Shown here: positions 45,801-56,900 of the stretch, piece after piece | Position numbering within the stretch: position 1 is the first letter of the stretch | Layout of the letters: each line of letters begins with the position of its first letter | From: Amoebophrya sp. A120 | Taxonomy: Eukaryota; Sar; Dinophyceae; Syndiniales; Amoebophryaceae | Assembly: GCA_905178155.1 (NCBI GenBank) | Contig: CAJINV010000002.1 | Span: 5,513,709-5,577,708 of the forward strand | Direction: 5' to 3' | DNA: 64,000 bases | The notes under the pieces: generated by a model | Seen by the model: the letters and a program-made list of their open reading frames with translations, nothing else | The model's database searches: none | Told to the model about the DNA's origin: nothing | Position numbers and translations under genes: made by a program

Positions 45801-46074
45801 GAGGACCTCTGTGGTGCACTACCTTCTTCTTCTAGTCTACGTAGTGCTTTCAGTACTCGAGGAGAACGAGGACTTACATTCAAAAATTTTTACGAATTAG
45901 TACTCACAACGATAGATAAAGAATACCCGTCGCCTGCCTCTCACTGGCTGGGAGTTTGAGTGTGACCTTGCCCAGATCTCTCTCCGTAGTGAATTCCTGC
46001 TCCACACGCGCTGGCGGGTGCAGCTCCGCGTGCGAGGGGTGGTGTTGTTGCTGATGCGCTACTTCCTGCGCCAT
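42900..46074 (-). CDS. Bestrophin-family anion channel, copy A (601 aa)
   Basis: Bestrophin/UPF0187-type membrane protein, expected to form a chloride or bicarbonate channel. Exons 46074-45927, 45698-45276, 44988-44931, 44641-44262, 43963-43224 and 42956-42900 sum to 1806 nt (602 codons). Visible hallmarks: FHYAEEW, the signature FRINLAYMRWWDSR (161-174), SLDEALDAFYAAM, the TPFPKPF turn, and the acidic VAVELEHPFGSDFYD motif after the last membrane helix. Residues 395-590 form a disordered Lys/Gln/Asn-rich tail. Start chosen as ATG 46074 (MAQEVAHQQQHH), 25 codons before the first intron-adjacent conserved sequence. Intron 1 is GT-AG; the other four are introners. It lies beside a second, more diverged copy on the same strand. 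Confidence 0.88.
42962..43223. mobile_element. Introner, main family A (262 bp)
   Basis: TIRs TATCAAATGCAAAAATGTCT and complement; perfect TSD agagt. Almost the same sequence as 22200-22461, so recently mobile. Excision of 267 nt keeps the frame before the final 18 codons. Confidence 0.93.
43969..44261. mobile_element. Introner, decayed family A copy (293 bp)
   Basis: Ends TATGGAATGGAAATAAATGT and TTTGCACTTCATA; one internal GTCTGGCGGGTCTGG copy. Flanks tgggg/aaggg share ggg. Excision of 298 nt gives the required frame (LVIPL joined to VIHQTG). Confidence 0.8.
44647..44930. mobile_element. Introner, family A (284 bp)
   Basis: TIR TATCAAATGCAAATACATGT at one end, complement of TATGCATTGCAAATCAATAT at the other; flanks gtccg/gtgcg. 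Excision of 289 nt gives the required frame. Confidence 0.88.
44994..45275. mobile_element. Introner, family C (282 bp)
   Basis: TIR TATGCTGTGTAAAAGCG and complement of TATCCCATGTGTAAAAACG. Flanks caaag/ccatg are a poor TSD. Excision of 287 nt gives the required frame (VHFM joined to AMAFDQ). Confidence 0.85.
45699..45926 (-). other. Ordinary GT-AG intron (228 nt)
   Basis: On the - strand it starts GTATTCTTTATC and ends CCACATCAG. Removal keeps frame (ERQAT joined to DDTGKLL). Some weak end similarity (TATTCTTT) hints it could be an old introner. Confidence 0.7.
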
Positions 46075-48373
46075 TTTCTTCTTTTTTACCTTGATGCAGC
46101 TTCAGCTTCAAGTCCCAGTTACATAATCACCGGCATGATCAGAGGACGATCTCGTAGTAGTCGTACCCACTGATCAGTGTGCTGCTACACGCTGAGCCGG
46201 CGTCTGGCAGTGAAGACGGGCTCGAGTCGGTCGTGGAAAAATAAAGGCAGCGATTGAATGAAGTCCTCCGGGGTCTTGGTGTAATTATTTGGCTTTTCGT
46301 GCGGTAGCAGTGCGTCGGCGTCCAGCAATGGGACCTTGTAATAATTCTTGGATCAAAAAAAATCAGCAAGCAAAATTTGTTTTTATCTTGGGATAATGAT
46401 TTGTTTGATAAGTACACATGTTTCTCTTCAAAAGCCTGCATGCATGCTATCGTACACTCCAATAGTGAGTGGGAAAGACAAAGACATAGCGTTTCCACAT
46501 GAAAATCAACATCCAGTAACATAGGTGACTGCGCCAAGGGATACGATACAATGGGGAGAGTGTGGTCCTGACAGAGGATATTTTGATAACATACAGAATT
46601 ATCGACGTCTTCTGCTGCTAGTTGAGAAGAGCATGCTGTCACCGAGGCGGGTTTTTTGTTCGCCCGAAAACTAAGTAGTTACGCACAGTGCTGAAGATCG
46701 TCGCTTCGGCAGCGAATTGCGTAGACAGTGGAAGGAGGACTATCACGAGACGGAGCACGTTTGTCTTACCGATCTCGACCGACTGCCTGCTGCGACTAAT
46801 TTTCCTCTTCCCAAGGACCGCACCGATTTCGTTCACAAGCAATGTTCTTCTTCAGAACCGAGACCGACTTTTATTTCTTCACACTATCAAGTTACACCAT
46901 CGTACTTACTAGACAAATGCACATCGATCCGCACACACGAAATCCACGGAGCTGAACAAACTAGAAAGGTATTCGGTTGGGAGAAGCTGCGAAAAAGGAA
47001 TCTACTCCAAGAGCAGAGCGATCTTTTGTAGCTGCTGGTCTAATTGAGAAAGTGGCGTGAGTCTTTAGTTGTTAGTCCAGGTCGTCCCGCCTTTTCAGTG
47101 ATATTACTATTAGAATGAATTCCTCATTAGTTGTTGCCATCGCAATCGCAAACTGCACGCGTTATGCACTTACGCCAACCGTCTTCGTAACTGAAATCAA
47201 GTCACTAAAAAACGAAAATTGTATAAGAAAAACCATTGTGTCCGAAACTTTGCAAGATGAGAAGCTGTGTTCGCACCTTTTGCAGGTGCGTACTTCTACA
47301 TGCAGCTCTATTATTATGATCGAAGCCACAGGTGACGCCGACCACTGTGCACAAACATCGCACGTACAAGGGGCCCATTGGATCTCAGTGCATCGTAGGA
47401 TCTGTCACGGCAGGATCTCTCGCACCCGGAGTAGGTGCTCTTTCGGTCCCTCTCTCCTATCCCTAGGAGTGCCCTCACGGCTCGGAGGCGCGTCGGACGT
47501 AGTGCCTCGCGAACACCAACACCTCCCCACGACTGCCGTTGATTTTCGTCCGATTTGGAATTGCACTGCGTAGCCACCGCAAGCATTTGCATGTCTGGGG
47601 GCGCTCAACTCGTGGGCGGTTGTGCGCCGCCAGTGTGTTGCTGTGTGGCCGTTTCAGTGGTGCCACAGGGCTCGCCTGTCGTGGCGCGCTCTTCATAGTA
47701 CCGACCAACCGGGTGGCCGCGCACTATCAACGGTCGGCGCTATAATTCTCGGCATGGGCTTGGCCGAGCTCGGATAAGGGGCGGCATCCGGGAGGGTGGG
47801 GTGGCCAGCCATCTGGGTGGCTGCGCTCCCCTAACGGTAGCGCAGCTGCGCTCGTCGGCGGTGCCACTCGGCTTGCTGCCCGGTCGCGTCCCGCGGACGC
47901 GCGAGGTGCAGCCGCGGCACCCGAGTGGCAGGCAACAAACAGCACAGCGGCGGCGTGCCTTTTTGTTGCGAACCTGCGCAGCAGCGCACGCGCATGGGCC
48001 ATGGAGCTGCTTGCTGCTTTCCGCAGAACAACAAGGCCTGCGCGTATATATATGGTCTACTAGGTGACATCATGAGAGGCGGTGGCCCTCATTCACTGGG
48101 GCCACTCTTTCAACCTACCAGATCTACTAACCGCTTGCCCTGATAAGCATGCGGCCTGCTTCTCCCCACGTTACGACCGGGAGATCTCCTCAGGCGACGG
48201 CCTTCACAGGAGGTCTACATGCAGCTCTACTACTTTTCCTTTCCGTAAATGTAGTACACGACAAACACACCCGAATTCAACATCTTGAAAGTCAAATTTA
48301 CCAAAAATTGTCCAATGGCAAGAATGCCGCTGAAGAACTTCTCCGAACAAGACATTCGAGCTACTGCTCATTG
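46075..48373. other. Intergenic holding a GC-rich, hairpin-rich island
   Basis: The left part (46075-47290) is unremarkable. The segment 47311-48213 is strongly GC-rich, lacks believable coding and sits between two copies of a 16-bp direct repeat. It may be an inserted element or a structured RNA gene. Confidence 0.5.
47295..48229. repeat. GC-rich island between 16-bp direct repeats
   Basis: TCTACATGCAGCTCTA occurs exactly at 47295-47310 and 48214-48229. Between them are hairpins such as 47820-47827 with 47839-47846 (GCTGCGCT/AGCGCAGC) and 47862-47871 with 47921-47930 (TGCCACTCGG/CCGAGTGGCA). Long direct repeats would fit target-primed retroposition, but no poly-A tail is visible. Confidence 0.5.
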
Positions 48374-51300
48374 TTACTTCTGACTAAATCGCATGGTTCG
48401 CTCGGGCGATTTATTTTCCGGACCCGTGCCGCTGCCAGAGCCAGAACCCATCGTAGTACTATTGCCACGATGAAAAGGATTCTGTGCCTGGTCAGAAGTC
48501 ATCGGCACAGCTGCTGCACCAGGATCGGTGAGTCTAGGCGTTGTTATGCCCGCCTGCGGTCGCTCCCCAGCGCTAGGGAAACTGTCGCAGCCCCTGCTCG
48601 CGCCGCCCGCGTGCACAACTTCTACTTGTTCTCCGCGACTCTTTTTGAACGGGCTGAGAAACGGTTGGGGTCCGCCGTGTCCTCCCGAACCTCCCATCGC
48701 AGGGGCGGTCATTTGCAACATGGCCGTGCTATCATGATCCACGACCTGTGCGCCCCCAGTTTTAGCTGAGAACTCGCTCCGGGTCCTACAACTACCGTAG
48801 AAATTTTTGTCCGACGGTCTGGTCACCAGACCGCTCGGCTGCTGCTGATGTTGACCGTCTTGCAAATACGAAGCGTGGTCCGCAAGTGGTCGTAGATTAG
48901 TATGCTGGTTCTGCGTCGTCAACATTTGCATCTGCTGTGAAGATGGAGATACTCTCAAATAACCCGCAGCGCTTTCGCGATTCCGATTTACCGCATCGTC
49001 TTCTGTACCACACGCAGCACGATGCGGTGTCTCCTGCGGGCCGCGGTGTGCACTATTGTCGTCATCGGCTAAACGCAACGGGGGGTAGTTCGAACTAAAA
49101 TTGTGCGAGGCCGGACTACTCGACCTGGTATTACTGTTTATCTGGACCACGTTGTTGTCAGCATCATCTGCATCCAGATGTATTTGGTTGCTCATGTGGC
49201 GCATGTGATGTGAAGAATAGGCTGAAGAATGGTGCTGGGAAAGCTGCAGGTCGCTTGGACCTGGGCCTCCCGCAACTCCAGATCGCGGAAATAATCCGTT
49301 TCTCCCACTACCGTTCGTACCATTTTGGCGTTGCCCAATTGGAGTCATGACCGGGCTGTCCGTGCTGTCTTCTGCGGTCCTGCCCGGCTGCCGTTTTTCT
49401 CTTTGCTGCGCTTGAGGAACAGAAGTGCACCCGTGTTGCGTCCGGGTCTGCGGTGCGGCTCCAGGAAGAAATTCACTCGAAGATGCGGATCGTGGCTCTT
49501 GCGCTGCTTGCCGTTCGTTCTTTTCGCTGGGGAACGAAGAAAAGTCGTGCTGCACTCTGTTATTTATTCCCGTATTCTGAAGCCCACCAGGATTCTTCTC
49601 TATTTGTTCCGACGTCGCGTTGTCTGCTAGTACTCGCTGCTGACCACGCTGCTGCAGCTCACGATGACCGTTTGCGTCTTTATGCAAAACGGACGACGAT
49701 ACACTTGATTGTGGTTTCCTTTCATCTACTACTTGGGAGGTGAACATGGCTGGACTCGCCTTCAGCAACGTGGGCGCTGGGTAGTCGTAGTCGTAATTGA
49801 AATTCGCTTGTTTCTGATTTATTGGTTGTCCTTGTAGTACATCATTGTCTCGTCCTGTAGTTTTCGCATTTGCAGCCATGACCGGCGGTAATGAAGATCG
49901 TTGCTGCTCTCCTGGTACTGCTGGCGGCATCAAGGGATTATTAATAATGTACTGTTCCCTACTAGAAGAAGTTGTATAATGATCCAATGCTGCCCCAAGA
50001 AATAATTCCTCGGCTGCATGGTGACTTGTCGCTCGCCCAATTGTGCTACTCCGGGTGCCGCTCGGGTTGGCTACCAGAGAATTGTGATCCTCGTCCTCCC
50101 CTCCTGCAGTGTCGTCGCCGAAACTGACGGAAGAAGCCCGCCCGCCAGACGAGAAATTTGGCCCGCTGAAAGTAGAAGTTGTTTTCGCGATGACTTCCGG
50201 CACCTGGAAGGAAAAGCCGTTGCGGCAAAACACCAAATCGAGGAGAACTAGGTGCCGAAAGGAAAAATCTCCCCTCCCCATATCAAAACGGAACTTCTGA
50301 TGCTGGATTTGTGTATACGAATCAGCTTTGTATTGCAGAGAGGCATTGCGGCCAGACCCCAGGCTGGGTCGGGGCGTCTTCCTCTAGTTGTTCAGCATGG
50401 CAAACGGCCCCCCTTTAGGCCCAAGAGCATGACAAATCGCTTCCATAATGGGGCGGAAGCTTCTGCCCTTGTCTTCTTGCAAGACAAATGTGATTTGTGA
50501 CCTCAAATCAGCAAGACAAATTTTCGGAACCATACCTTTTCAATATGGGGAGGGGGAGTTTTTCCTTTCAATACTAGGTCGAAGTCGGACTGCCAATGCT
50601 CCAGGGGGTGGTCAAAAAAATCCTCGCCGAAGGTATAACCCGCTCAGATGTTACAATCTCAAACGTTACGATAGAATATGGAAATCTGTGATGCAAGAGT
50701 GCATGATCTAGCCAACTCTCATAGGATTGCGCATGACAACTTCCGGAGCCCCGACCCTCACTACAATCTGGCGAAATTTGTATCGCAAAAGGTGGAACGC
50801 TGCGCGACGAGTCTGTCATGCTCATCATGCAACACATATTCCAGATTCTATTGTAACGTTTGAGATTGTAACGTTTGAGCAAGTCATAGAACGGATCCTC
50901 TAGCTCGCTCGCGACCTGGGCGAGCGCGAAGAAGCCAAAACAGGAGCAGTTGTTCAGAAGGATGATGGAGATTAGGTTCGGGAAAAGCGCCGCGTGGATC
51001 ACGATCGGGATCAGAAACAAGGTCAAGAACAAGCCGATGTTGATGATTTGCGTGAACGGCTTGGGGAAGGGGGTCGTTCGGATCAGCAACGCATCAAAGT
51101 AAGCCTCCACCGCCTCGTCGAGCAGCGAATTCAAACGCGCGATGATGGGAGAAGGAACCTTGATTGAACAAGCAGTGCCGTACTTCTTTTGATTTTCGCT
51201 ATCGTGTTACAACTTCTGCTTCATTGATTGTAAAATGATGGTACTAGGAGCATCTAGTTCTACTGCTTCTTCATAATTTCAATTTCGTAGTTTTGTTTCG

Positions 51301-53398
51301 CAGGAGCAGTACATGAAACAGAGTTTATTTTTCTCACTACCGCATGCTGGCAAAAGCGTTCGGTCAGCAGCATCATGATCCACGTGTATGCCTGCATCAC
51401 CCCGCAGCGGCAATCGTTGTTGCTCTTCAGGGCTTCGAAATCCTTGAGAAAAAACTCCGTCAAGTTTTCGACTTCCACAATACCGCCCCACTCCTTCACG
51501 GCCTCCGCGTGTGCGAACGAGATCAAAGCGCAGATTTGCGCTCGGAAGTCGAACAGCGCGTCTTGTCTTCTGCTGGCGTTTCTCGGCTCGGTCGTCCGCG
51601 CGATCGTAAATTGGTCAAACACCGCCGCCTGCAGTCCGCAGTTTCTCTATGCACCATGGCAAAGATGTCGATGTTCAGAACTGGAAAGTATACACAGCAG
51701 TTACTACATGGAAAATGACGACACGACATTTCGCAAGAGTGTGCAGCCAGACATATAGTTCCGAACGCGCCTGACAGAAGAACACCGCGTTGTTCATGTT
51801 CATCTGTGCATGATCATAAATAACGAGCAGCACGAGACTATAGCGCAGCATGGTGCATCGCAAGGAGGACAAGTTCAGCATCGTAAGTCGTCGATAACCT
51901 AACCTTCCAGATGATCTTGTTGATTTCGACATTTTCTTTTGCATTGGATAGCATCAGTTTCACGGCAAATTTTTCCGCCGAGCAACGACTCTGCCACCAG
52001 CGACCGTAGGCGAGATTGATGCGGAATACCAGCGTGAAGGAAAGCACGCCCGTGAAAATGGAAATCAAGGGGGTGGAATTACCGCTGTTGGCGCTCAGCA
52101 TACTGCTGAAGTTGTCCGTAATCACCGAATATCAAATGTAAAAATGTCTGGGTCTGGAAGATTCTGACACTTGTCACGCACGTTTTGCATGAGCCATGAC
52201 GTCTGTGATGCATACCCTAGCAATACAGATTTTTTGAGGGCTTCTTGAAGCCTATTGCGCATGACAAATGCCTTCTCAGCGTAGCAGAAATTGCATTCCC
52301 TTTGGTACTCATGCAATACAGATTTTTCTGGAATCCAAATGCAGCATCACAAGTTCGGATTCTTCCAGACCCAGACATTTTTACTTACATTTGATACCGA
52401 AAACTCCTCGTCGAGCTTGAAGAAAACGATCGAAATGATCGTGGTTAGCAGCATGTATTTCAAAACCGAACTGTAGATGCCCGCCGACCGGTGAAGGTAG
52501 TTTAAAAGGGACGAGTAGGACGCGAACTCGGGAAGCTCCGGCGAGTGCTTGGTCGGCGACCAGCGGGAGTGCGACAGTGCGAACACCCGTTCCTGCAAAA
52601 ACTCGTACGAGCCGTATCATATGTAAAAACGCCCCCGCCCCAGAGTTGTCATGCGAATCTGCATGCCAAAGAGGTTTCTCATGCGGACCCCCTTGAGAAG
52701 CGTCTTCTAGTTCTCTTTTGGGATTTGTGATGCTAGAATCAGCGCGGCACACTAGATCTGTGACGCTGCTGAACTAGCTAGACAGGATCACACTACGAGG
52801 GCAAACAGGTCATGCGAAACAACCAAAGCTGGCTGATTTGTCTAGCAGATATCCCATCTTGACGCTGGTGTGGGAACGTCGTTTTTACTCAGGATAAGCC
52901 GCGGAGCTTCTTCTTCGCATGCTGCTGCTGGCCGCTCTGGGCGTTTTCGCTTCGGGTGTGACCCGCTGGAATGACGGATGCTGAACTTTGCCCAGATGAA
53001 TTGCAGCTGTGGTGCTGCGAGGGGCAAAACGCACGACCCGTGGTGGAGCTAGTACCAGCCCCAGAAGGCTTTGTGGTCCCGGAAGGAGCTCCTGTCGGGA
53101 GCACACTGGAGGTGGATCTTGATGTAGTTGCCTTCGACACTTTATTTCCACCACTCGGGGACGCGAAAGAAGAAGTACTAGTTGTCCTTGCTCCTGATGT
53201 TGTGCCTTGGCTCGGATGAGCGGCGGAGAAGTTCATGCCAATCTGCAGGTCTGCATTCGTGCTGCTCGCGGTTCTCGCGACCACCTGGTCGTTGACACTG
53301 TTTCCGCGGTGGTCTTGGGAAGACGAGATACTATTATTTGCAGCCCAGGGGAAATCCGCTGCGCTCGCGGAGCTTTTCAGCGAGTGCCGGTACCCCAT
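48374..53398 (-). CDS. Bestrophin-family anion channel, copy B with long tails (1129 aa)
   Basis: Paralogue of the gene at 42900-46074. Exons 53398-52897, 52609-52397, 52124-51951, 51642-51341, 51158-50889, 50628-50574 and 50247-48374 total 3390 nt (1130 codons). Residues 1-165 are Ser/Thr/Gly-rich. The channel core follows: ALSHSRWSP, FRINLAYGRWWQSR (272-285), LISFAHAEA, MQAYTWIMMLLTERF, SLLDEAVEAYFDALL, TPFPKPF, and EDPFGEDFFDHP across residues 484-494. From about 520 to the end is a 600-residue Gln/Asn/Ser-rich tail ending in PERTMRFSQK. The core aligns to copy A without gaps around KLMHCGLQAAVFDQ versus KLINVHFMAMAFDQ. It has one GT-AG intron and five introners, none at a position used in copy A. 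Confidence 0.88.
50253..50573. mobile_element. Introner, family B (321 bp)
   Basis: C-rich left end (AAAAATCTCCCCTCCCC) and G-rich right end (GGGGAGGGGGAGTTTTTCC); perfect TSD ctagg at 50248-50252 and 50574-50578. Excision of 326 nt gives the required frame. Confidence 0.92.
50634..50888. mobile_element. Introner, family F with duplicated unit in its TIR (255 bp)
   Basis: Long TIRs of about 45 bp, containing the unit CTCAAACGTTACAAT. At the 50888 end the unit is tandemly repeated; at the 50634 end the first copy is diverged. Flanks gaagg/gaacg. Excision of 260 nt rebuilds the bestrophin EDPFGEDFFD motif, so the intron sits between Phe487 and Gly488. Confidence 0.92.
51159..51340 (-). other. 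Ordinary GT-AG intron (182 nt)
   Basis: On the - strand it starts GTAGTGAG and ends TTCAATCAAG; no TIRs. Removal gives the required frame and joins QHA to VPSPIIARL, matching copy A across the junction. Confidence 0.82.
51648..51950. mobile_element. Introner, diverged A-like copy (303 bp)
   Basis: Ends TATGCACCATGGCAAAGATG and complement of TATCCAATGCAAAAGAAAAT, both leading into ATGTCGA. TSD unclear (ttctc/gcatc). Excision of 308 nt gives the required frame and a 14-residue stretch the same length as in copy A. Confidence 0.8.
52130..52396. mobile_element. Introner, main family A (267 bp)
   Basis: TIRs TATCAAATGTAAAAATGTCT, with the right copy carrying a small internal duplication (TTACTTACATTTGATA). 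Perfect TSD ccgaa. Very similar to 63268-63530. Excision of 272 nt gives the required frame. Confidence 0.92.
52615..52896. mobile_element. Introner, family C (282 bp)
   Basis: TIR TATCATATGTAAAAACG and complement of TATCCTGAGTAAAAACG; perfect TSD agccg. Excision of 287 nt gives the required frame. Very similar inside to 58437-58715. Confidence 0.92.
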
Positions 53399-53974
53399 CT
53401 TCTTCTTCCGTAGAAGCAGGTAGTAAATGCGCCTGATATTGATAAGTAAAAGCACCACCTCCTCCAAATATAATGCGGAAAAGAACCAATGGCAACTGAA
53501 AACGCAACGCGCTAATCGCTGTGCTGATGTGAGAGAAAAACGACACTCCTAAACGTCGCACTTCTTGCCCTCTCAGACACCCTCGGTAGTAGTCCCCGTG
53601 TTACGACCACTCCGAGTGGTAATCATAATTATCCCCCGTCAAAAAGAAAACTGAACCTGGTGCTAGCCTCTACTAAAACAAGTAGAGTAGTAATCGCGAC
53701 ACTTGTTCTTCAGATGAGGATGTCAGCTGCACTCAGGATTTTTTCGGCTCGACCACACATCGACTACAGCCGGTAGGCGAGTCGGTCTTTCGTCTTCAAC
53801 TCAGTAGTTACTTATCACCCTCACCCAGGGAACAATGCCTCTAAACACTGACGATTGTAAGGATGTACCAGTCCGTCGAGATAAGTATTCCAATTCCTCA
53901 TCAAAATCATTCAGTAAAAGCAATCCAATGCACTTGCAAGCAGTACTGCTAGTGCTGAATAGACCAAACGCGTT
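53399..53974. other. Intergenic between two - strand genes
   Basis: Short spacer carrying the 5' leader of bestrophin B and the 3' flank of the helical-repeat gene. No gene or strong structure seen. Confidence 0.5.
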
Positions 53975-56900
53975 TTAACAAGCAACCACAACATCTACCG
54001 AGTAGACCCCGCAAATGTCCACTTCCGGAAAGAGGTGTAGTGCTGTGTTTTTCCATGGATCGTTTGATGCAGAAGTACTTTTGCAAGCATGATGTTGCCC
54101 TCTACTACCAACTCCGCTACTTACTACTCCTGATGCTGTCGTGGCCAAAACGCTTTGCAGTACTTGAAGCAAATCCTGGTGAAACCCGAGGTTCCCGTGA
54201 TTGATGACAGGGCCGGCTGCCGGGTGGTGTAACGGGGACGGAAAATCGGAAGCGCAGCTAGCCGCTATTTTCATTCCGTTACCGTTTGTTTTCGAAGATA
54301 TTACCGACTTCTTTCTGCTCGTGTCTTCATCATCGTCTCGAGCTGCTGCTGGTACAGTTTCTGATGTCCCGGAAAAGACAGAAGACCCAACGTGCATACC
54401 CGAAGCCGCTACCGTGCAGCCGAAACACGCAACCGGGTCGGGGCCGTGGACATCAAGAGCGCCGTTCTTGGGGTGTGTAAATGAAAGTAGAGATGAAGAA
54501 GCAGTTCCTACAACTTTATCAGCTGTTTGATCATCTTCTACGCGTTTAGATGAATTTCTCCTGGCACTTTTCAGACTACTTCTCTTATCACAACCAAGAC
54601 CTCCGCCTCCGTTTATCAAAACTTTTTCCAGGTTCCGCACCGTCCCCAGCCGGAGCTTTTCAAAGTTGAATCCCGCGGCGAAATGCAACAGCGCCTGCAC
54701 GATCTGCCGCTGGCACTTCTTCTGGTTCGCGTGCCTCCCGGAGATTTGGTCGCTTGGCTGATACTGTGCATAATTCGGGAAACCATGGTCTTCTACTTCG
54801 AGTACATCACGGTTACAATCTTCGCACCCGTCCCCCAGAACTGTAGTTATTGTGTTCCGCCCGCCCTCGCTGTTTTTCTTGATCCTGGTCACAACTTCTG
54901 TCGTTCTCGCTATCCTGTCCGCTAAGAAGTCAAAAACGGGCAACCACTTGTCCGCAATCAGCAGGGCGTCTTTCATTTGGGTCAAGAGAATACTAAGAGC
55001 GTGGAAATACACTGCGGTGGAGGAAAGGGTCCAAGAATGTTGGTGCAGGTTCTTGTTGTAGTACTGGGAAGGATTTTTTCGTGCTACTGACGAAGTAGAA
55101 CCCAGTTTTGTAGCGCCCGCCTCTTCTGCCTGTCCTTTAGTATCTGCTGGTTGTCCTTGTTCCACTACTATCATATGGTACTTGCGACTGTAGTTCAGGC
55201 ACTCGATTACCCACTGCTTGTGCTTGTTCGAGAATTGGCACCGGGCGAGACTGTTCATCAGACTAGAGATGTGTATGGTGTCGATACTGAATCAAACTGA
55301 AAATAAGACGTGTCCCGCCCGCGGAGCAAAGAGGGGTTCGTGAAGCGAAGTTCCAAATGTTAGCAACACAAATTTCCAATGCACATTTGCAAAAAATCTG
55401 TGCTGAAGGCTTGCGCTCAGTACTTGTTGGGCGTTGCGTGTCACGCGAAGTCTTTACTGCACGGCAACAATTTGGAAATAGAAAGACATCCGCAGACCTC
55501 TTATGCAAGCCAATGTACGAACTTCGCAAGAGAAATATTTGCCAGGCCTGCTGCAACCGGGGCAAGACAGCTTATTTTCCAATTCGTATAGTGCGCCGAT
55601 TGTTCGCGTTCGACAGATTCGCAAACCCGGCGGACCATTTCGTTTGAAGTAGGGCAGTCCGCTTTCTCAGTGTTGTGAGTTGTGCCCTCGTCGCTTCTGG
55701 TGCCCCCGCAGTACTATCATCTTCATCACCAGGGCAAACAGTCCTTTCTGGGGAAGAAAGATCCCCTTCAGGAGACGGTGAGGCACGGGGTGTAGATGTG
55801 AAAAATTTTGACGTCGTTAATGTTGACGTGCCAGCACTTGTATCAGATGCACTGAGGTCCGGGTTAAAACCCAACTTGCAAATCGCGTTGAACGCGAGCA
55901 CGAAGTTCAGGCCCTGGAACGGCTGCTCATGCGCCGTGGTGATGCACTTCGCCACGAAATCTGCCAGATTGACGGAGGAAAAAGCACCGGCCGCTCTGCT
56001 GCTGGTGGTGGGGGCCGAAGTCGAAAACGATGACATCACACTACCATTTGCCATAGTGGCGGTGTAAGAAGACGTCGCACCTGGTCGTTCAGCTTCTCGG
56101 TCCACAGATTTCACCGCTCTCTTCTCTGCTTCAGCAACAGAAACATTCTCGTTGAAGAGCGGAAACACTATCAAGTGCACAGGTGTCTGGGTCTGCAAGC
56201 TTGCAAGATTTGACATGCATTTGCATGACCTATGATGTCTGTAATGTACGCCCTAGCATCACAGGATTTGTGATGGCTTTTTAATGCCAATACCGCATGA
56301 GACTCGCCCCTTCGCGTAGCAAAGATTGGACTCCTCTTGCTGTTCTTTTGTAGAATCGTCCAAAGGCAGCATCACAAGTTGCATTTTTCGTCTTCCAGAC
56401 CCAGCCATATTTGCAATGCATAAACACCTTGGCATAGGCATTTAGCACCAACGCGAGTTCGGAACTGGAAATCCGCAGGCTTCTGCTGAAAACGTCGTTT
56501 TTGCACTCGTCCTATGCATTGCAAATGATGTATCGTTTGGTGGTCTGGAAGAATGCAAATTTGTGATGCTCCTCGTCATCCTTGTGAAAGGACGACAAAG
56601 ACGTCGGTCTCGCATGAGCACCGAAAGCCGCCTTTCACTTTTTGTCCTCCCATCAACTGCTTCAGCAAAATGCTAGGTGAGTTTGTTCTGGAAATAATCG
56701 CAGGATGCACATTTTTACGGATCATGGCAAAGCAACCTTCGTGTTCCAGACCCGCCAACAGATATACTTCTGCAGTTCATACGTCGAATGTCTTTACGAT
56801 CTCTTGTCTGAGCAATGCAGCATAAGAACTGGGTGATGACGAATTATGACAATCCACAATTCCAGCCGCCTTCTGATTCTGCCCCAAACCCAATCCAGCA

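Noticed and set aside
47115-47573. A 152-residue + frame next to the GC-rich island
   Set aside because: Runs from AT-rich into GC-rich sequence without a change in protein quality, and crosses the 16-bp repeat; not protein-like.
47560-48140. An rRNA, SRP RNA or spliced-leader RNA gene in the GC-rich island
   Set aside because: I found none of the conserved blocks I know for these RNAs, including the dinoflagellate spliced-leader core, so I left it as an unidentified structured segment.
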